Source: Viola odorata (Eukaryota > Streptophyta > Magnoliopsida > Malpighiales > Violaceae). From it: a DNA stretch of 64,000 bases. Positions 1-12,009 of this stretch are shown one piece after another. Where the stretch lies: NCBI GenBank assembly GCA_963691705.1, contig OY829541.1, positions 11,712,564 through 11,776,563 of the forward strand, in the 5' to 3' direction. The translations under genes were made by a program, and so were the position numbers. The notes beneath the pieces were generated by a model that saw only the letters and a program-made list of their open reading frames with translations, had not been told where the DNA came from and did no database searches. Positions within the stretch are counted from its first letter, which is position 1. Each line of letters opens with the position of its first letter.

Positions 1-855
1 ATCTATATCTTGTTGGCCGTAGACTACGTCTCTAAGTGGGTCGAGGCCAAGGCAATGAAAACCGATGATTCTAGGGTGGTCTTGAACTTCCTGCGCACTA
101 AGATTTTCAATCGATTTGGAACCCCTCGATCCCTCATTAGTGATCAGGGGACACATTTTTACAATCGGGTTATCTCTTCTCTCCTCAACAAGTATGGAGT
201 CACCCATCGGGTCTCGACTGCTTATCACCCCCAGACGAATGGGCAAGAAGAAGTTTCCAACAAAGAAATGAAGTCCATTCTCGAGAAAACGGTCAACCAA
301 TCTCGAAAGGATTGGAGTTCAAAACTGGATGACGCTCTCTAAGCCTACAGGACAACCTTCAAGACCCCGATCGGGATGACCCCATATAGACTGGTCTATG
401 GCAAGCCATGTCATCTCCCTATAGAAATTGAACACAAGGCCTTTTGAGCGATCAAAATGGTTAACATAGATCTCGGGGAGGCAAGTACACATCGTCGCTT
501 GCAAATCCAAGAGCTTGAGGAAATTCGCGACGATGCCTATGAGAACGCCCTTATCTACAAGGGCAAGATGAAGGCCTATCACGATAAGTTGCTCTTGCCC
601 AAGTCTTTTGTTATTTGTCAAAAAGTTCTTTTGTACAACTCCCGTTTAAGACTTTTTGCAGGTAAACTTAAATCCAAGTAGACAGGGCCCTACAGGGTTA
701 CAGTCATGTTTGACTATGGAGCCGTCCAGATCCAAAGTCTAGACTCGGACACCATCTTCAAAGTCAATGGCCATCGCTTGAAACTCTTCTACAAAGGATT
801 CAAACCCTTCACAATAGAGGAAGAAGAGGTGGTCAGCCCACCCATTCCGCCATAG
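1..855 (+). pseudogene. Integrase C-terminal half, Athila-type (pol fragment)
   Basis: Integrase inserts the element's cDNA into the host chromosome. The frame runs from the window edge to the stop at 853 and shows [20 protein letters not shown] and YHPQTNGQ, which are core motifs of the DDE catalytic domain, then the C-terminal GPYRV and VNGHRLK motifs that mark Athila-like integrases. The frame is intact apart from three internal stops at 340-342, 445-447 and 679-681. Each falls where the family normally has a tryptophan (before AYRT, AIK and TGPY). The N-terminal zinc-binding part lies outside the window. The protein is non-functional. The lineage call rests on motif recall, not on a search. 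Confidence 0.9.
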
Positions 856-1512
856 AAAGCCTGTGAACGTCTAGGCCTGGACGTCAAAGCAGGTCACTAG
901 TGATGAGGCCTCGTGCTTCGTCTCATCCCTGTGTTCCCTTTTTATTCATTGTCGTGATCTTTTGCACTTTCGTTTTCTTTAAGTTTGATTTTTATTATTT
1001 GTTTTACTTATCTTATTGCTTTTATTTTTAGTTCCCTATATTAATTAGGTTGTTTGTTTAGTTTTCCTATTTAATGTTTTTCATTTTTCCATATTTAATC
1101 CCCACTAATATTCTCCTTATTAATTGATCTTGTCCCCCTTATCTCTCTTTTTTATTCCTTTATTCCTTAATTATTCCGCCCTTTTATCTCCTTCCCTCTC
1201 TTAACCTCCTTTTCAATTTTGTAAAGGATTTCTTTTGGCAGTTGGTATTTGGAGAGAACAGCTCGCTTCCTCTCCCCACGCGCCACATCAGCAGCAAGGA
1301 CAAAAATCAAATCCCTCTGACAATGTGATTCTCTCTCTCCGTCCTTTCCACTCTTCCACATTTTTTCCCTTTTCCCACTCATTTCCATATCATTGTCAGT
1401 ATCTCCCTCTCTCACGCATCATCCTCCTCTCTATCTCTCTCTTCAATGCAAACACATCATCTCCATTTTCACCAACCAAAAACCCTAGCCACATCCTTCA
1501 TTACCACTCCCA
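856..1512 (+). other. Spacer between pol and env-like ORF of element A
   Basis: This stretch is T- and C-rich with no reading frame that resembles a known protein. It sits where Athila-lineage elements carry a non-coding spacer, possibly an intron or leader for the env-like transcript. I see no other feature in it. Confidence 0.5.
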
Positions 1513-3390
1513 ATGACAAGGACGAAACGCATAGCCCACAAATGAAGTTTTGCTGCCCAACCCTCCTCACTACCTCAGAACCCCGTCGCTTCATCACCTC
1601 CTTCCTCGTTTAGATCCTTCAAAACCCTCTCGAGCACTCCTCCTTCAACTACAAACCCTAGCCTAGATTTTACCATCCCACAACCCCTAGATCCTTCGCC
1701 ACCCACTGGCTCACGAGGTGAAGAGTTTCCTACGGTTGACGATGACCTGATAATCACCGGCTCGGTGCCACCCACATCCACCATGACCAGATCCGGTCCG
1801 GTGGTATGTCTTGCCCCCAGTTCCACAGCCGCTGGCTCCAAACCTAAGAAAGCCAAAGTGTCACCACCGGTTGCCCGTAAGCTGACTGTGGAAGAGGTCC
1901 TGAATGAGATGTTGGTCTCTGGATCCGAGGAGGAAGAGGAGGTCGAGATGCCTACGGCCGACGAGGACTCAAAGAAGGAAGAGACTGACCCGCTGAACGC
2001 CGATGAAGAGCGAACTATCGAGAGTGATGACGGGGTTGACGAAGGGGCTAACGAAGAAGCTGATGAAGAAAGAGAAGTGAGAAAAGTTGCAGAGAAAGCG
2101 GCTGCTGAGAAAGAGGTCGTGGCTCATTCGGCGACAAGAAAGGGAAAAGAAAAAATCCTATCAGAGCCTGAATTGCCGGCTGATCAGAAGAGAAAAGGCG
2201 CTGACCAGAACAAGGGCACGACGAAGGCCTCTACAACCAAGAAGCCACGCGGCCCCGTTGGACCATCCTCTGTCTAGGGCAAGACGTCTGTCTCAGCGTC
2301 TACCCCTCGGTCGTCATCCTAGGTTCCCTCTGATCTCTCCTCATCTAAAGGTTGGATGAAATTTCATGATAAAGCATCCCTAGATAAGATACAAATGTTT
2401 CATTCCAAAGGCATTAGCCCTGTGCGCGCCTAGAGATGGAATTTCTTGATGTTATGCATGTAAGGCCTCATGTGCGAGAACTCGTGGGCGATATTGGGTG
2501 GGAAGCTCTGTTCTTCCTTGAACACCCAATGTTCATCGAGCTTTCCCTCGAATTCTTTAATTCTTTTTGGATTGTGCCTGAGTATTTTAAGCCCAAGGAC
2601 AAATCTGCCCCCAACCTGTCTACCTTAGATGCTATTAATTTCATATTGATGAATGAAAGGTTTGTCTTGTCTATTGATGCTTTCAATTGTTTGCTTGGTT
2701 TTGTGTCACCCTCTGAAATTGAAAACCCCTAAGTACACTAAAGCTTTGACTACTTACCCCCCTGATTTTGTTGCTACTATTGCCTTTCGAGCGCTGACTG
2801 GCAATCCCAATGCCGAGTTCAGCCCTCGAACTTCCAAAGCACATGAGATTAAGGACCCCTGTTTGTGCATCTTGCATCATTATCTAGCCGTTACCTTCGC
2901 AGGTAAGTATAATAATTCCAGCCAGCTATCGTTGCAAGAGTTATTTTTCTTATAGTGCATGTTTCGTGGATATCGAGTCACCTTAGGGTACTGGGTTGCG
3001 AAAGCCATTACTGGAATTCAGTAAAATTCTCGCAGCCCAGCTTTTGGTTCTCTTGTCACTTTTCTCACTTTTAGTCATCATTGCCTCGATCTGCAAACAC
3101 ACAACCAGCTCACCCCTGTTCCCTTTAAGATATTAGACCCCCGAACCCTTCATGGGATGGGGCACCTTTGTATCTCACAGGGTGTGTTGAGTTTCAGTGC
3201 AGGTTGTACACTGCAAAAGAAGCAGGTCTTTGGGACCAAATATGGAGGTGACTTCACATACCCAGAAGTAGCACAGCCGCTGAAGCAGCCTCGTCCTGCC
3301 TAAGCCAGCTCATCTCGACCATCAGTCCCTCTTGCCCAAGATACTCCTCCTTCGGGCCCCATCACGATCAATGCGTCGTCCCTCGAATGA
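1513..3390 (+). pseudogene. Athila env-like ORF (ORF-1 / ORF3 region), broken
   Basis: A likely start at 1513 reads MTRTKRIAHK and then a stop at 1543. The same frame stays open to 2277 and encodes a Pro/Ser-rich N-terminus followed by a very acidic stretch (SEEEEEVEM, ADEERTIESDD) and a Lys-rich segment. After a frame change, 2436-2732 gives the conserved-looking block with HPMFIELSLEFFNSF, and a further shift gives 2740-2960 (FRALTGNPNAEFSPR). Homologous-looking text goes on in frame 1 to about 3390. This resembles the Arabidopsis ATHILA ORF-1 family (Pfam ATHILA), an env-like gene of unknown function. I see no clear transmembrane or signal segment. The copy carries several stops and at least two frameshifts. 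Confidence 0.7.
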
Positions 3391-3905
3391 CTACTCCAGG
3401 CTATCCTTTCAGAGCTTCAAGGCCTCACCGCCGAGGTTGCCCGCCGCAACCTCCCGCCCTCCTGATTCCCCTCCCCCCCCCCCCCCCCCGCCTCAAAATT
3501 TAATTATCTTGCCCTCGCGGAGGGTTTAAAACATTCTCACCCCTTTTATTTTTTCTACTAAACTATTTTTATTTTTATTGAACTTTTTGTGTGCCCTTCT
3601 CGCATTGAGGACAATGCGATGCCTAAGTGTGGGGAGGGATTTAATTGTTTGCATTTTTATTTTATTCTTGCGTGAATGAGTGTTTATTTTCTCGCTTGTT
3701 GCATGACTGCATGTTTTGTAAAAAAAATTCAAAATTTTCGTATTTTAATTTTTAGGATTTTGTTAGATTTTTGCCAAAAGATCGCACTGCTAGTTTTAAA
3801 ACCCCCAAGTATTGACACACACTTTCGACCCTCTGTGCACAGAATAAACCAACCAGCACCTTGTCTAGATCTAGTCGTTCGTATTTTGCCTATCAAACCT
3901 TATAT
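3391..3905 (+). other. Element A 3' non-coding region, left of the hAT insertion
   Basis: A run of C residues lies at about 3469-3489. A purine-rich AAGTGTGGGGAGGGA stretch at about 3632-3646 follows an ATTGAGGACAATGCGATG phrase. The same arrangement appears inverted at 35670-35730, so it is a conserved feature of the family. Although it resembles a polypurine tract, the LTR does not start here: homologous non-coding sequence continues on the far side of the hAT element from 9071. The last 8 bases (3898-3905, CCTTATAT) are the hAT target-site duplication. Confidence 0.6.
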
Positions 3906-4714
3906 TAGGGGTCAAAACGGGTCAAAAATGACCCGACCCATTTCTAACCCGTCAAGTAGCAGGTCGACCCGACCCATTTGACCCGTTAAGCGAAACGGCG
4001 TCGTTTTGGTCCAACTAATCAAACGACGTAGTTTTAATTAGTTGGATCAAAACAACATCATTTTGGTATTTAAGGAGGAAATAAATTCTAAGGTCAAACG
4101 GGTCATAAACGGGTCAACATGAGCCGCCAATGACCCGTCTGGCTGGTTAGGTCTACTGACCCATTTGATTCGGGTCGAGTTGACCCGGTAGAAATCGGGT
4201 CGGGCCGAGCTGACTCGAATTTTGACCCGAAATTTTTTTAAATATTTTTTTTTTTAATATGAGTTTTTGATTTTAAAAGTACTGAACCAATTGTAATGCC
4301 AATTTTCTTTACGAAAAATTTTAAAATAAAAATTTTATAAAAATAAGTTATTGACGTGATTCTTAGGTTAACAAGTTTCATACTATATATTTTATGCATT
4401 TAAATTTCTAAACAAATACTACAATGAAATAAAGGGATTTAAAATTGCATGTATTTAAACGAAAACTAACAATCGGAAGCAAAATTAATTCTAAAATGAA
4501 ATTCTTACATAAATAAGTTTCATAACATAAATTTTACAACACATTTATCTAACAGAACTCGAACTTTCAGTGTTATTGATGCTAAGAGAAATAATATCTT
4601 CAGTGAGCTCCTCCAAAGCTGACTTCTCAACCTCTACAATAAAAACAAATTAAACAAATATTAAACAAATTACATGTGTACTCAATTTAAAATCTATAAA
4701 TTAAAATGATATTA

Positions 4715-6731
4715 CCTTGTGTCCCATACAACCAATCTCTTGTACAAATCAAAGCTTCTACTATTTTCGGTTTGAGTGCGCTCCTATATTGATCAAGCAC
4801 TCTCCACCGACACTAAAAGCACTTTCAGAAGCAAGTGTAGAAAGCGGTAAACTTAGAACATCACGACCCATTGCGGCAACTTCAGGAAATTGACATTCAT
4901 TAGTTTCCAATATGCCATGATGTCTACATTTTGTCGTCTATCTAACCTTGCCTCCTCCAAATATTGTTCAAGTTTTGTCTTTAGGGGAGAAGTTTCTTGC
5001 ATATCAAAAGAATCAAAATCCTATAAAGAAATAAACAATAATATTTTCTATAAATGAGTTTATCACTAAATGTATACAACTGAAACATGAAAGATGGAAG
5101 AATAACTGAAAAATGCAGAATGAATAAGAGAAATAAGATACACATACCTCAAACACTTCATCAGTCACATTGTTTACTTCAGAGGATGGATGATGATTAA
5201 CTTTACTTGAGGAAGATGAAGTACAATAATTATTGTAAAAGGAAACCAATTTCTCTTTCAAAGCTAGTGATTTTGGAGCTCCACGATCACCATAAAGTTT
5301 TTGGTAGCACCACTGAATAAAAGAAAACTTGTATCGAGGATCTAGAACAACAACAATAGCCATTATCTTTGAAAAATCAGCCCAATACTTATCTAATTTA
5401 CCCCACATGGTTGATGCCATATTTCTCATGTACTCATCATCACTTTCCATTTCCCGTTTCAAAGTCAAACAGATTAAAAACACAGCAGGATAGTATAGAT
5501 TAGCAGTTGGATAATTGGTTCCTGAAAACAAACAAGTTGTCTCATAAAAAATTCCCAAGAACTTGCATATCTTTTCTACATCATCTCATTCACCCTTAAA
5601 TGGACAATGAGTGTAATTGCAATCACTTAACTTCATGTACATAAAAGCAATGCGATAATATAATGCATTCTAAAGCATGATAAAAGTGACATTCCATCTA
5701 GTAGGTACATCTTGCCTTAAACCCCTTTTAGCATCAAGTGAGCAATGAGCAACACACTCCAAAAAAAATTATTTCCTACCTTCAGATCCCTTGACATACT
5801 TAACACTCTCTCGAATTTTTTGAACAACCGGGTCTATTTCTTTCAAACCATCTTGCACCTTCAAATTAAGAATGTGAGCACAGCAACGCATATGCATATA
5901 TTCTCCACCAAGCAAAAACGCATCTCCTTGAGTCAAGTTAGTCTTCAATAAATCAACACAGGTGTAATTCGTAGAAGCATTATCTAATATGATTGACATT
6001 ACTCTTTTATCTATCTTCCAATTCCTTAGGAATGTCATTATATTAGAATACAAAGAAACACCGTTATGAGGAGGAGCCAAGAAGCAAAAATTCAAAATTC
6101 TTTTCTAGAGGTGCTAATTTCTATCAATAAAATGTGTTGTCAAACATATATAGCCATCTGTTGTCAACGAAGACCAGCAATCGGAAGTCAAACTAACTCT
6201 ACTAGGTGTTTCATCTAGGATGATTTGTACGTTATCCTTTTCCCTATTGTACACCTTAAGACAATCAGACCTGCATGTATTTCTACTCACTAAATGTAAA
6301 TCTTTACGCAAGTAAAGCAACAAATCTCTAATTCCCACCCATTCAACAAATCGGAAAGGGAGATCATGCATAATCACAGTCGTTGCAACTAACTCTCTAA
6401 ATTTATCTTGATCAAAATTATCATTGTGTATAGAAGTAGTACCTTGACTTGCATCCCTATGACACCTTTCCATGTGTCATTTCATGTTTTTAGTGCCATG
6501 TCTACATAAATAAATGTACACAGCACTGCATATCTTACATTTGGCCCTTCTCTTCTTATCTTCACCAAGTGGCATGTCCTCAAAATATTGCCATACAATT
6601 GACGTGACCTTCCTCTTTTTTGTACCTAAAGACTCTAAGGTAGTTGCATTTAGCTGAACCATGTCATCACTCTCATTTCCCACAATTGAACCACTACTTT
6701 GCTCAACCTCAAAAGAATTATCCATCTGCAA
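4715..6731 (-). pseudogene. hAT transposase (BED finger to hATC dimerisation domain)
   Basis: From the start at 6731 the protein shows a BED-type zinc finger (CKIC, then HMERCH), a central RNase H-like region (LTSDCWSS, IILDNASTN, CCAHILNL) and LDPRYK. The dimerisation domain then follows near 4950-4730 (AYWK, LSTLASESAFS). From 6731 to 5158 the reading frame is unbroken apart from six nonsense codons: 6477, 6114, 6105, 5769, about 5682 and about 5596. Each can be explained by C:G to T:A change of Arg, Trp, Gln, Gln, Gln and Trp codons. An intron at 5021-5157 has GT/AG borders. At least two frameshifts break the dimerisation domain. This was the element's own mobility enzyme and is now inactive. 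Confidence 0.9.
5021..5157 (-). other. Likely intron in the hAT transposase gene
   Basis: On the minus strand the exon ends in ...GTGTTTGAG, followed by the donor GTATGTG at 5157. The segment is T-rich and ends TTTATAG at 5021. The next exon opens with GATTTTGATTC and continues the transposase reading toward the dimerisation domain. Length is 137 bp. Splicing is inferred from the border consensus and from the restored homology on either side. Confidence 0.65.
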
Positions 6732-9070
6732 AAGTGTAGAGGAAAATAGTTAAATGAGAAGTACTGTGAGACTTACTTATAAATGAAACACAAAGGCTAG
6801 CTAGCTGTAAAGGTTCATTTTCTGATTTCCACAATTCTTAGATGCATGCATTATTAGCAGTACTAGTTATCAACATCCGTAATTGCTGCATTTTTCAACC
6901 CAAACCAGAACAATCTAATCATAAAGCACCAGAATCTCAAAACAGAACAATCAAAATAGTGGATCCATGATAATTCAAAGTAGTGGAATTACAAAAAGGT
7001 GAAAATAGAAACATGATAATTCGAAGGAATAATGCAACAGAAGATAAATTCCACCAAGAACATCCTATTCAAATAAAAAATTGGGTAGATGAAAAATAAC
7101 AGAATCAAGGGACGTTAATAGAAATATTTCAGCAAATTGACAACTAATCTTGTTTTTACACAAAAAAAGTAGAAAACACCAATAATAAAAAGCAAAAGCA
7201 TCACCCAATTTTGCTTTCCTTTATGTTTTTCCACAGTAGAATGCTATATAGTAGTAGAAAATAGAATAGCAACAGCAACAAAGATTTTGAAATTTCTTTT
7301 TAAATGTAGTGCAAAATGGAAAAAATAAATGGGATTGCATGGTAAATGATGGCTTTCCTTTTTAATAAACGTGCAGTGCAGCATTAGACGTGTAGTCGTG
7401 TAGGTGGTCTAGCTAAGAATCAATTCTATTTTTTTATTAGTGGTAATTAATACATTAGTCAACTCATCTGAGTATATTGGGAGAATAATTGTGAATACCG
7501 TTCCACTGAGTTTCTAGTTTTTATTGATGGTATAAAAATGTCTTGATCTCTGTCCAAATATCGATCTTCGTTAATATTTTCTACTATGTAAATAAACTTT
7601 AATTCGGTCAAAAATTATTGGTTGCCAAATCAAAAATTAAATTTCAACAAATAAATAACACATTGAAGCAAATAAACTACGCAAATGTGTGGCTCATGTA
7701 ATCTTCTTAAGACTTAAATACCACCAAAAGTCAATGAACAAACATTAATTACATTAAGCGTCTAATCATACAAGAGGGAACAAGGTGCAAGAAGTATTTC
7801 TAGCAGTTGATGGACTGATGTTGCAATTTGAAGATTATACCAAATAGCTAATCAAGTAGCAGTTGATGGGCTGATATAGCAACATTTCTTGTATCTATTG
7901 ATTAGGTAAAGAACAAACAAACTCACTTAGTTTGACAAAGTGGCATTCAAATACTTACTTGGTCAGCAAACAAATGGTCTCTCTAAGCTAGGACTGGATG
8001 GTTCTTTGAAAGATGAGTATGGCCCGATTCTTCCGGTAGCAAGCTTCTTCTGTCAAAAACCAGTCCCACCAAGAAGGCTTATGTATTAGCAACAATCCTG
8101 TATAACCAACACATGAATATAGATGCTCCATAAACTCAAAGTAAAGAATTAAGATGACAAAAGAAGAAAATCAGTACAGAGTGCAACCTTTACGGATTCA
8201 AACCATCAATCAGTATTTATTTCTATGATCATCAAATATCAAAAAGGATAGAATTCCTACGGAGATTTGATCCAGCGTGTCACACAATCCCAATTTTAAA
8301 AAGATATCAGGTCTATCAAGCCTAAAATCAAGTATGCCATGCCTCATCTATAAAGGAATAACCATGAGGAAGAGCAAACCAATCAAGTAAAGAGTGCCCA
8401 CTAGAGCAAAGAAATCAATCAGAGCAGCTTTAACAGAAGGAAATGCTTCCAGCACAGCCGAATCTACTAGTTTAAGGGTTTAAGCTATCGAAAACATCAA
8501 TTAAGTGCACCACTAAACTAGTGATTAAGTTGACACATCAACGACCTCAATAAAATATAAACGGAACCCTAAGTTAATCAAAAGACACGGGAGTGTCCGA
8601 GATAAACAACCCTACCTGTAAGAGAAGATGGTGGTGACGATAGGGTGGGTCGACATTGATGATGGTGGGGAAGAAGATGTTGTGTTGGTGGGTCGGCGGT
8701 GACGATGGTGTGTTGAATCTGTTGATGGGTCGGCGCTGGTGGTGGTGGTTTTGAAGATGGTTTATTGGTGATGGTGACAGTAAGAGAACAAGAGGAGAAA
8801 TCGGGAGAAGACTGAAGAAGATGATTGAAGAGAGGTGGAGGAAGAGGAGCGCAGTAGCAGGTGGAGGAAGCGAGGAGAGAAGAGGAAGTAGGTTATTTTT
8901 TCTTCTAAATTGAGACGGGTCAGACGGGTCGACCCTTGACCCATCGGGTCAAACCCGTATCTGACCCATTATTTGACGGGTCGGGAAAAAAAGACCCGAC
9001 TGGTCGAATTGAGGGTCGGGTACGGGTCGACCCGTCAGGTCAGACCCATTTTGACAGGCCTACCTTATAT

Positions 9071-10436
9071 CTGCATCTAGGCCTAGACACCGGCGATCAC
9101 AAATAGCACCCAATGAGCACTTTGAGCTTTCATGCCATATTTTCTTCATGTGTGAATAGGATGCTTAGCTAGGCACTAGTTGGACTTGCATGATATCCCT
9201 GGGTATAGGCACTATTAGACATGGGAAAGCATCAAAATGACGAAAGTCTTCGCATCACTGTCTTTTCTTTCTTTTTCTCCCTCTTTCTCTCACTTTTCAC
9301 CATCTTGCCCTAAACACTCACCTACCCCTCTCTTTTCTTTCTTTATCCTGACCACTTGATCCTTATTTTCTTAATCTTTTTCCTTGGCAGGTAAGCAGCA
9401 ATTGTTGAGGGTAGCGTCGAGGGCTAGATATCCAGAAGGACGTGCGGAAATGTATAAGTGTAGGGAAGCAGAAGAAGCTAAGGCTTAAGCGCAGAAAGCA
9501 TAGCTAGGGCAACTCAACAGAAACATCATCGTGCCCTAGCAGGATCCTAAAAGAAAGAGCCCCCCTCAAAAGTCTAAGTGTGGGGAAGCCGAGAAGTAAA
9601 ACTGGTGCTGGAAGTAGGGTTAGGGCAAGCTACAACAGAGAACACAAAAAGTCTCCAGCCCTAGCTACGCTAAGCTAGAAAGGTTCGTGCCCTTTATTAT
9701 AAAAATAAAAATAAAAATAAAAATAAAAATAAAAATAAAAATTAATAATAATAATAAAAGAAGGGGGAAAAACACGAACATAAGAAATTGCTTCCAGCAC
9801 CACATCAGAAAAGAGCATCCTGCTGAAGAGTAGAAGAAATCCTTCGTCTAGCCCTAGCCTCGACCATCCTGCCCTCGATGAGCGCTGACTTACCACCTCG
9901 CCTTTTTCCTAGCCAAAGAATCCATCCAGGTTTGAGTTGGTTGTCGCCTTCTTTCTCTTCCTATTTCTCTTTCTGTGTATTTATTTTCCTCTTCTTTTCT
10001 CCCTCTCTTCCTTCTTTTCTAAGCCTACCCTTCCCTTTTTCTTTCTTTTTGTTGATGCGTTGCTCTTTCCGATTGATTGATTGCCCATGCATGTGTACTA
10101 CGTACTCGGATTGATGTGCAAGTCTAGTTTCGTGCTGCGCTAGTTGCATTTATTTTTGAGTGATCAAACACATAGCCTTGTTTGCGAGCACGAGCGTAAA
10201 CACTTATCTGGTGAGGATTGTTGGTATATGGGCTGAATGCAAGAAAGTCTAATCTTTAGGGTCGTTATCCTTCTGATTTGATGCAGGTGTTGTCTAGGCG
10301 AAGTCGTGTCATTGGCGAAATTTAGCTTGGTGCCTGGTTTGTTCTTTTGTCTGGGTTGGTTATGATTGTCTATGTTTGGGATGGTTTTCAGTTTTGTAGA
10401 TGCTTGAGGGCGAGCATCGGACAGTGTGGGGATATT
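9071..10436 (+). other. Element A 3' non-coding region, right of the hAT insertion
   Basis: This continues the sequence interrupted at 3905 and runs up to the LTR. Several AAGTGTGGGGAAG-like purine blocks occur (about 9460, 9575 and 10420); the last, at 10423-10432, directly precedes the LTR and is the best polypurine-tract candidate. A (AAAAAT)n microsatellite lies at 9691-9757. The stretch 10130-10310 matches the inverted copies at 34205-34400 and 59130-59280. Short phrases of the type GCGTCGAGGGC recur here. I see no coding potential. Confidence 0.7.
9691..9757 (+). repeat. (AAAAAT)n / (AAT)n microsatellite
   Basis: About seven AAAAAT units are followed by an AATAAT run within the 3' region of element A. 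Confidence 0.95.
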
Positions 10437-12009
10437 TGATATAACGTATTTTATGCATGTTTTCCTCTGTATTTATAGGCTTATCTTGGGCATGATACTG
10501 CTAATTTTCCTTTGAATTCGTACTTTTTGTAGATCTAAGCTCAAAGAGAAAAAGATGCCGAAATACTCACTTTTTGGTGGAATTATGCCGCAGATCTCAT
10601 AGCGTCGAGGCCTAGCTGTTTCCCCCTCGTCGAGCCCTAGATGTTAGTTGCGTTGTCTTGCCCAGGACTCTCGTTTGAGCCATCTAGAGCCGCATTTTGC
10701 CCCGAGCCCGCTGCCGCACGTGCAAACATCTCCTCAAGGACGCGCGCAGTAAGATTCTCGCGGGATTCCTCCCAAATCACTTTTTGGCTACCCTAGGAAT
10801 ATTCCTTTAGGGCGTCCTCCCATTTTGTCCCTTCTCCTAGTTATCCTTTTGTCTTCTGGTGAGTTGTGAGGGTATTTAAACATTAGTTTTAGGGTTTTTA
10901 GGACATCACTTATTATTAGGTCATAGAATCATTTTGGGAGCAGCCGCTCACCTTCCTTCTTTGGTTTCTTGGGATTTATCACTCCCACTTCTTTGTAGCC
11001 ATCGTCGGCGTCACTGTTTAAACCGGAGCTTTAGCTCCGGCCGGTATTTCTTAATATTGCATTTCTCTTTATTTCGTATTTCTTCCCTCTTATGCTTATG
11101 ATTAAATCTATTTTGTTATTGATTAATATGTGTGGCTAAGTTCTTTAGCTTAGCAAGGGTGTTTTAAGGGTTGCATAAGGATTGTCACGAGACCAAATTG
11201 TGTTTAATTTATTCTTTTCGCTATATTTACTCGCTTGTCATTTTAATGCTAGATCTAGATGGTTTTGTTAGGTGCTTGATCACCTTTTAATTTACTATCT
11301 TAGATCTTCATCATTTCTTTAGTTATAACTAACGCGAAGCCTAAGAATAGAGTAGGCACTAGATGGATTGTCATTAGCTTAGTCCGTTTCTGTCTAGGGC
11401 AAGTGATTGATTAGGGCGGGGTCGCGAGCCTGACAAATTGAGAGGCATCTAGCCCTAGATGTGTCTTTCCTTATCTTTATGGGCGTTGTGAGTATTGCCT
11501 CCCTACTTCATGCCTGGGAGGACGACACAACATCAAGGCTGCCTTATTAAAAGTGAAAACGGGGGGTAGCTTCTCGTAAGAGGAAAGTAGGAGGCCTAAA
11601 CGTACCTGGCCTCTATAGCATGCCTATAGCGTGAGAATAGACAATCTGTGCGTCGATGACTGACGAGACCTCGACGCAACCGGGGAAAATTTCCTTGCTA
11701 AGATTTCTCTTTATCTGATTTTAACTCATTTACTCCTTTTCTGTTTTGTTAATGCTTGTTAATTCCTTTGATTTATTATTTACGTCTTTGTTAGCTATCA
11801 TGCCCTCGACATCCTTGGTCGACTTGTTTGACCAGTAAACCCCCCTTTGTGTTACCGTGTGTGCATTTCATTCCATCGTACATTTAGGGCAAGATTTCAT
11901 AGTTCAATCTCTCGTGGATCGACCCTGTTACCATTATACACAAATTAGTTTGTGCATCTAGGCATCAGGTTTAATATTATTTTTGACCCGTTTCGACGGC
12001 GAGTCACCA
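10437..12009 (+). repeat. 3' LTR of element A
   Basis: The LTR begins TGATATAACG straight after a GTGTGGGGAT purine tract. It ends near 12009 with the ATTTTTGAC-CCGTTTCGACGGCG type of terminus that other LTRs here share, giving about 1573 bp. The first 200 bp align by eye with the start of the inverted LTR ending at 38697 (both have GCATGAT.CTGCTAATT and a nearby AGAAAAAGA). A TATTTAAAC box at about 10872 could be the promoter. The right end is uncertain by about 40 bp because an inverted LTR fragment abuts it. Confidence 0.75.

Larger units (their letters stand above)
3906..9062 (-). mobile_element. hAT superfamily DNA transposon, full length
   Basis: The 5157-bp element begins TAGGGGTCAAAACGGGTC and ends with the inverted counterpart (minus strand TAGGCCTGTCAAAATGGGTC). 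An 8-bp target-site duplication, CCTTATAT, flanks it at 3898-3905 and 9063-9070; 8 bp is the hAT hallmark. Both ends (about 3906-4230 and 8916-9062) are dense in GACCCG/CGGGTC motifs, a typical subterminal arrangement for transposase binding. The transposase pseudogene lies on the minus strand at 4715-6731. The rest (6732-8900) is AT-rich, with GGTGGT-type runs at about 8630-8760; I see no other gene there. The element sits inside the 3' region of element A, so it arrived later. Confidence 0.95.
1..12009 (+). mobile_element. Athila-type Ty3/gypsy element, 3' part (element A)
   Basis: Reading left to right I see the end of an integrase (1-855), a spacer, an env-like ORF region (1513 to about 3390), a long non-coding 3' region and an LTR (10437-12009). 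Pol followed by an env-like gene and a long 3' region is the known layout of Athila/Calypso elements. The 5' half lies outside the window. A hAT transposon (3906-9062) splits the 3' region; without it, this part of the element is about 6.8 kb. All coding parts carry stop codons, so the copy is dead. Segments of the 3' region recur inverted at 34205-35760 and 59100-60650, which confirms that this is a repeat family. Confidence 0.85.

Noticed and set aside
3632..3646. Polypurine tract and LTR start of element A at AAGTGTGGGGAGGGA
   Set aside because: Homologous non-coding sequence continues from here past the hAT insertion to 10436, where a real LTR start follows another GTGTGGGG tract. The inverted element B shows the same order.
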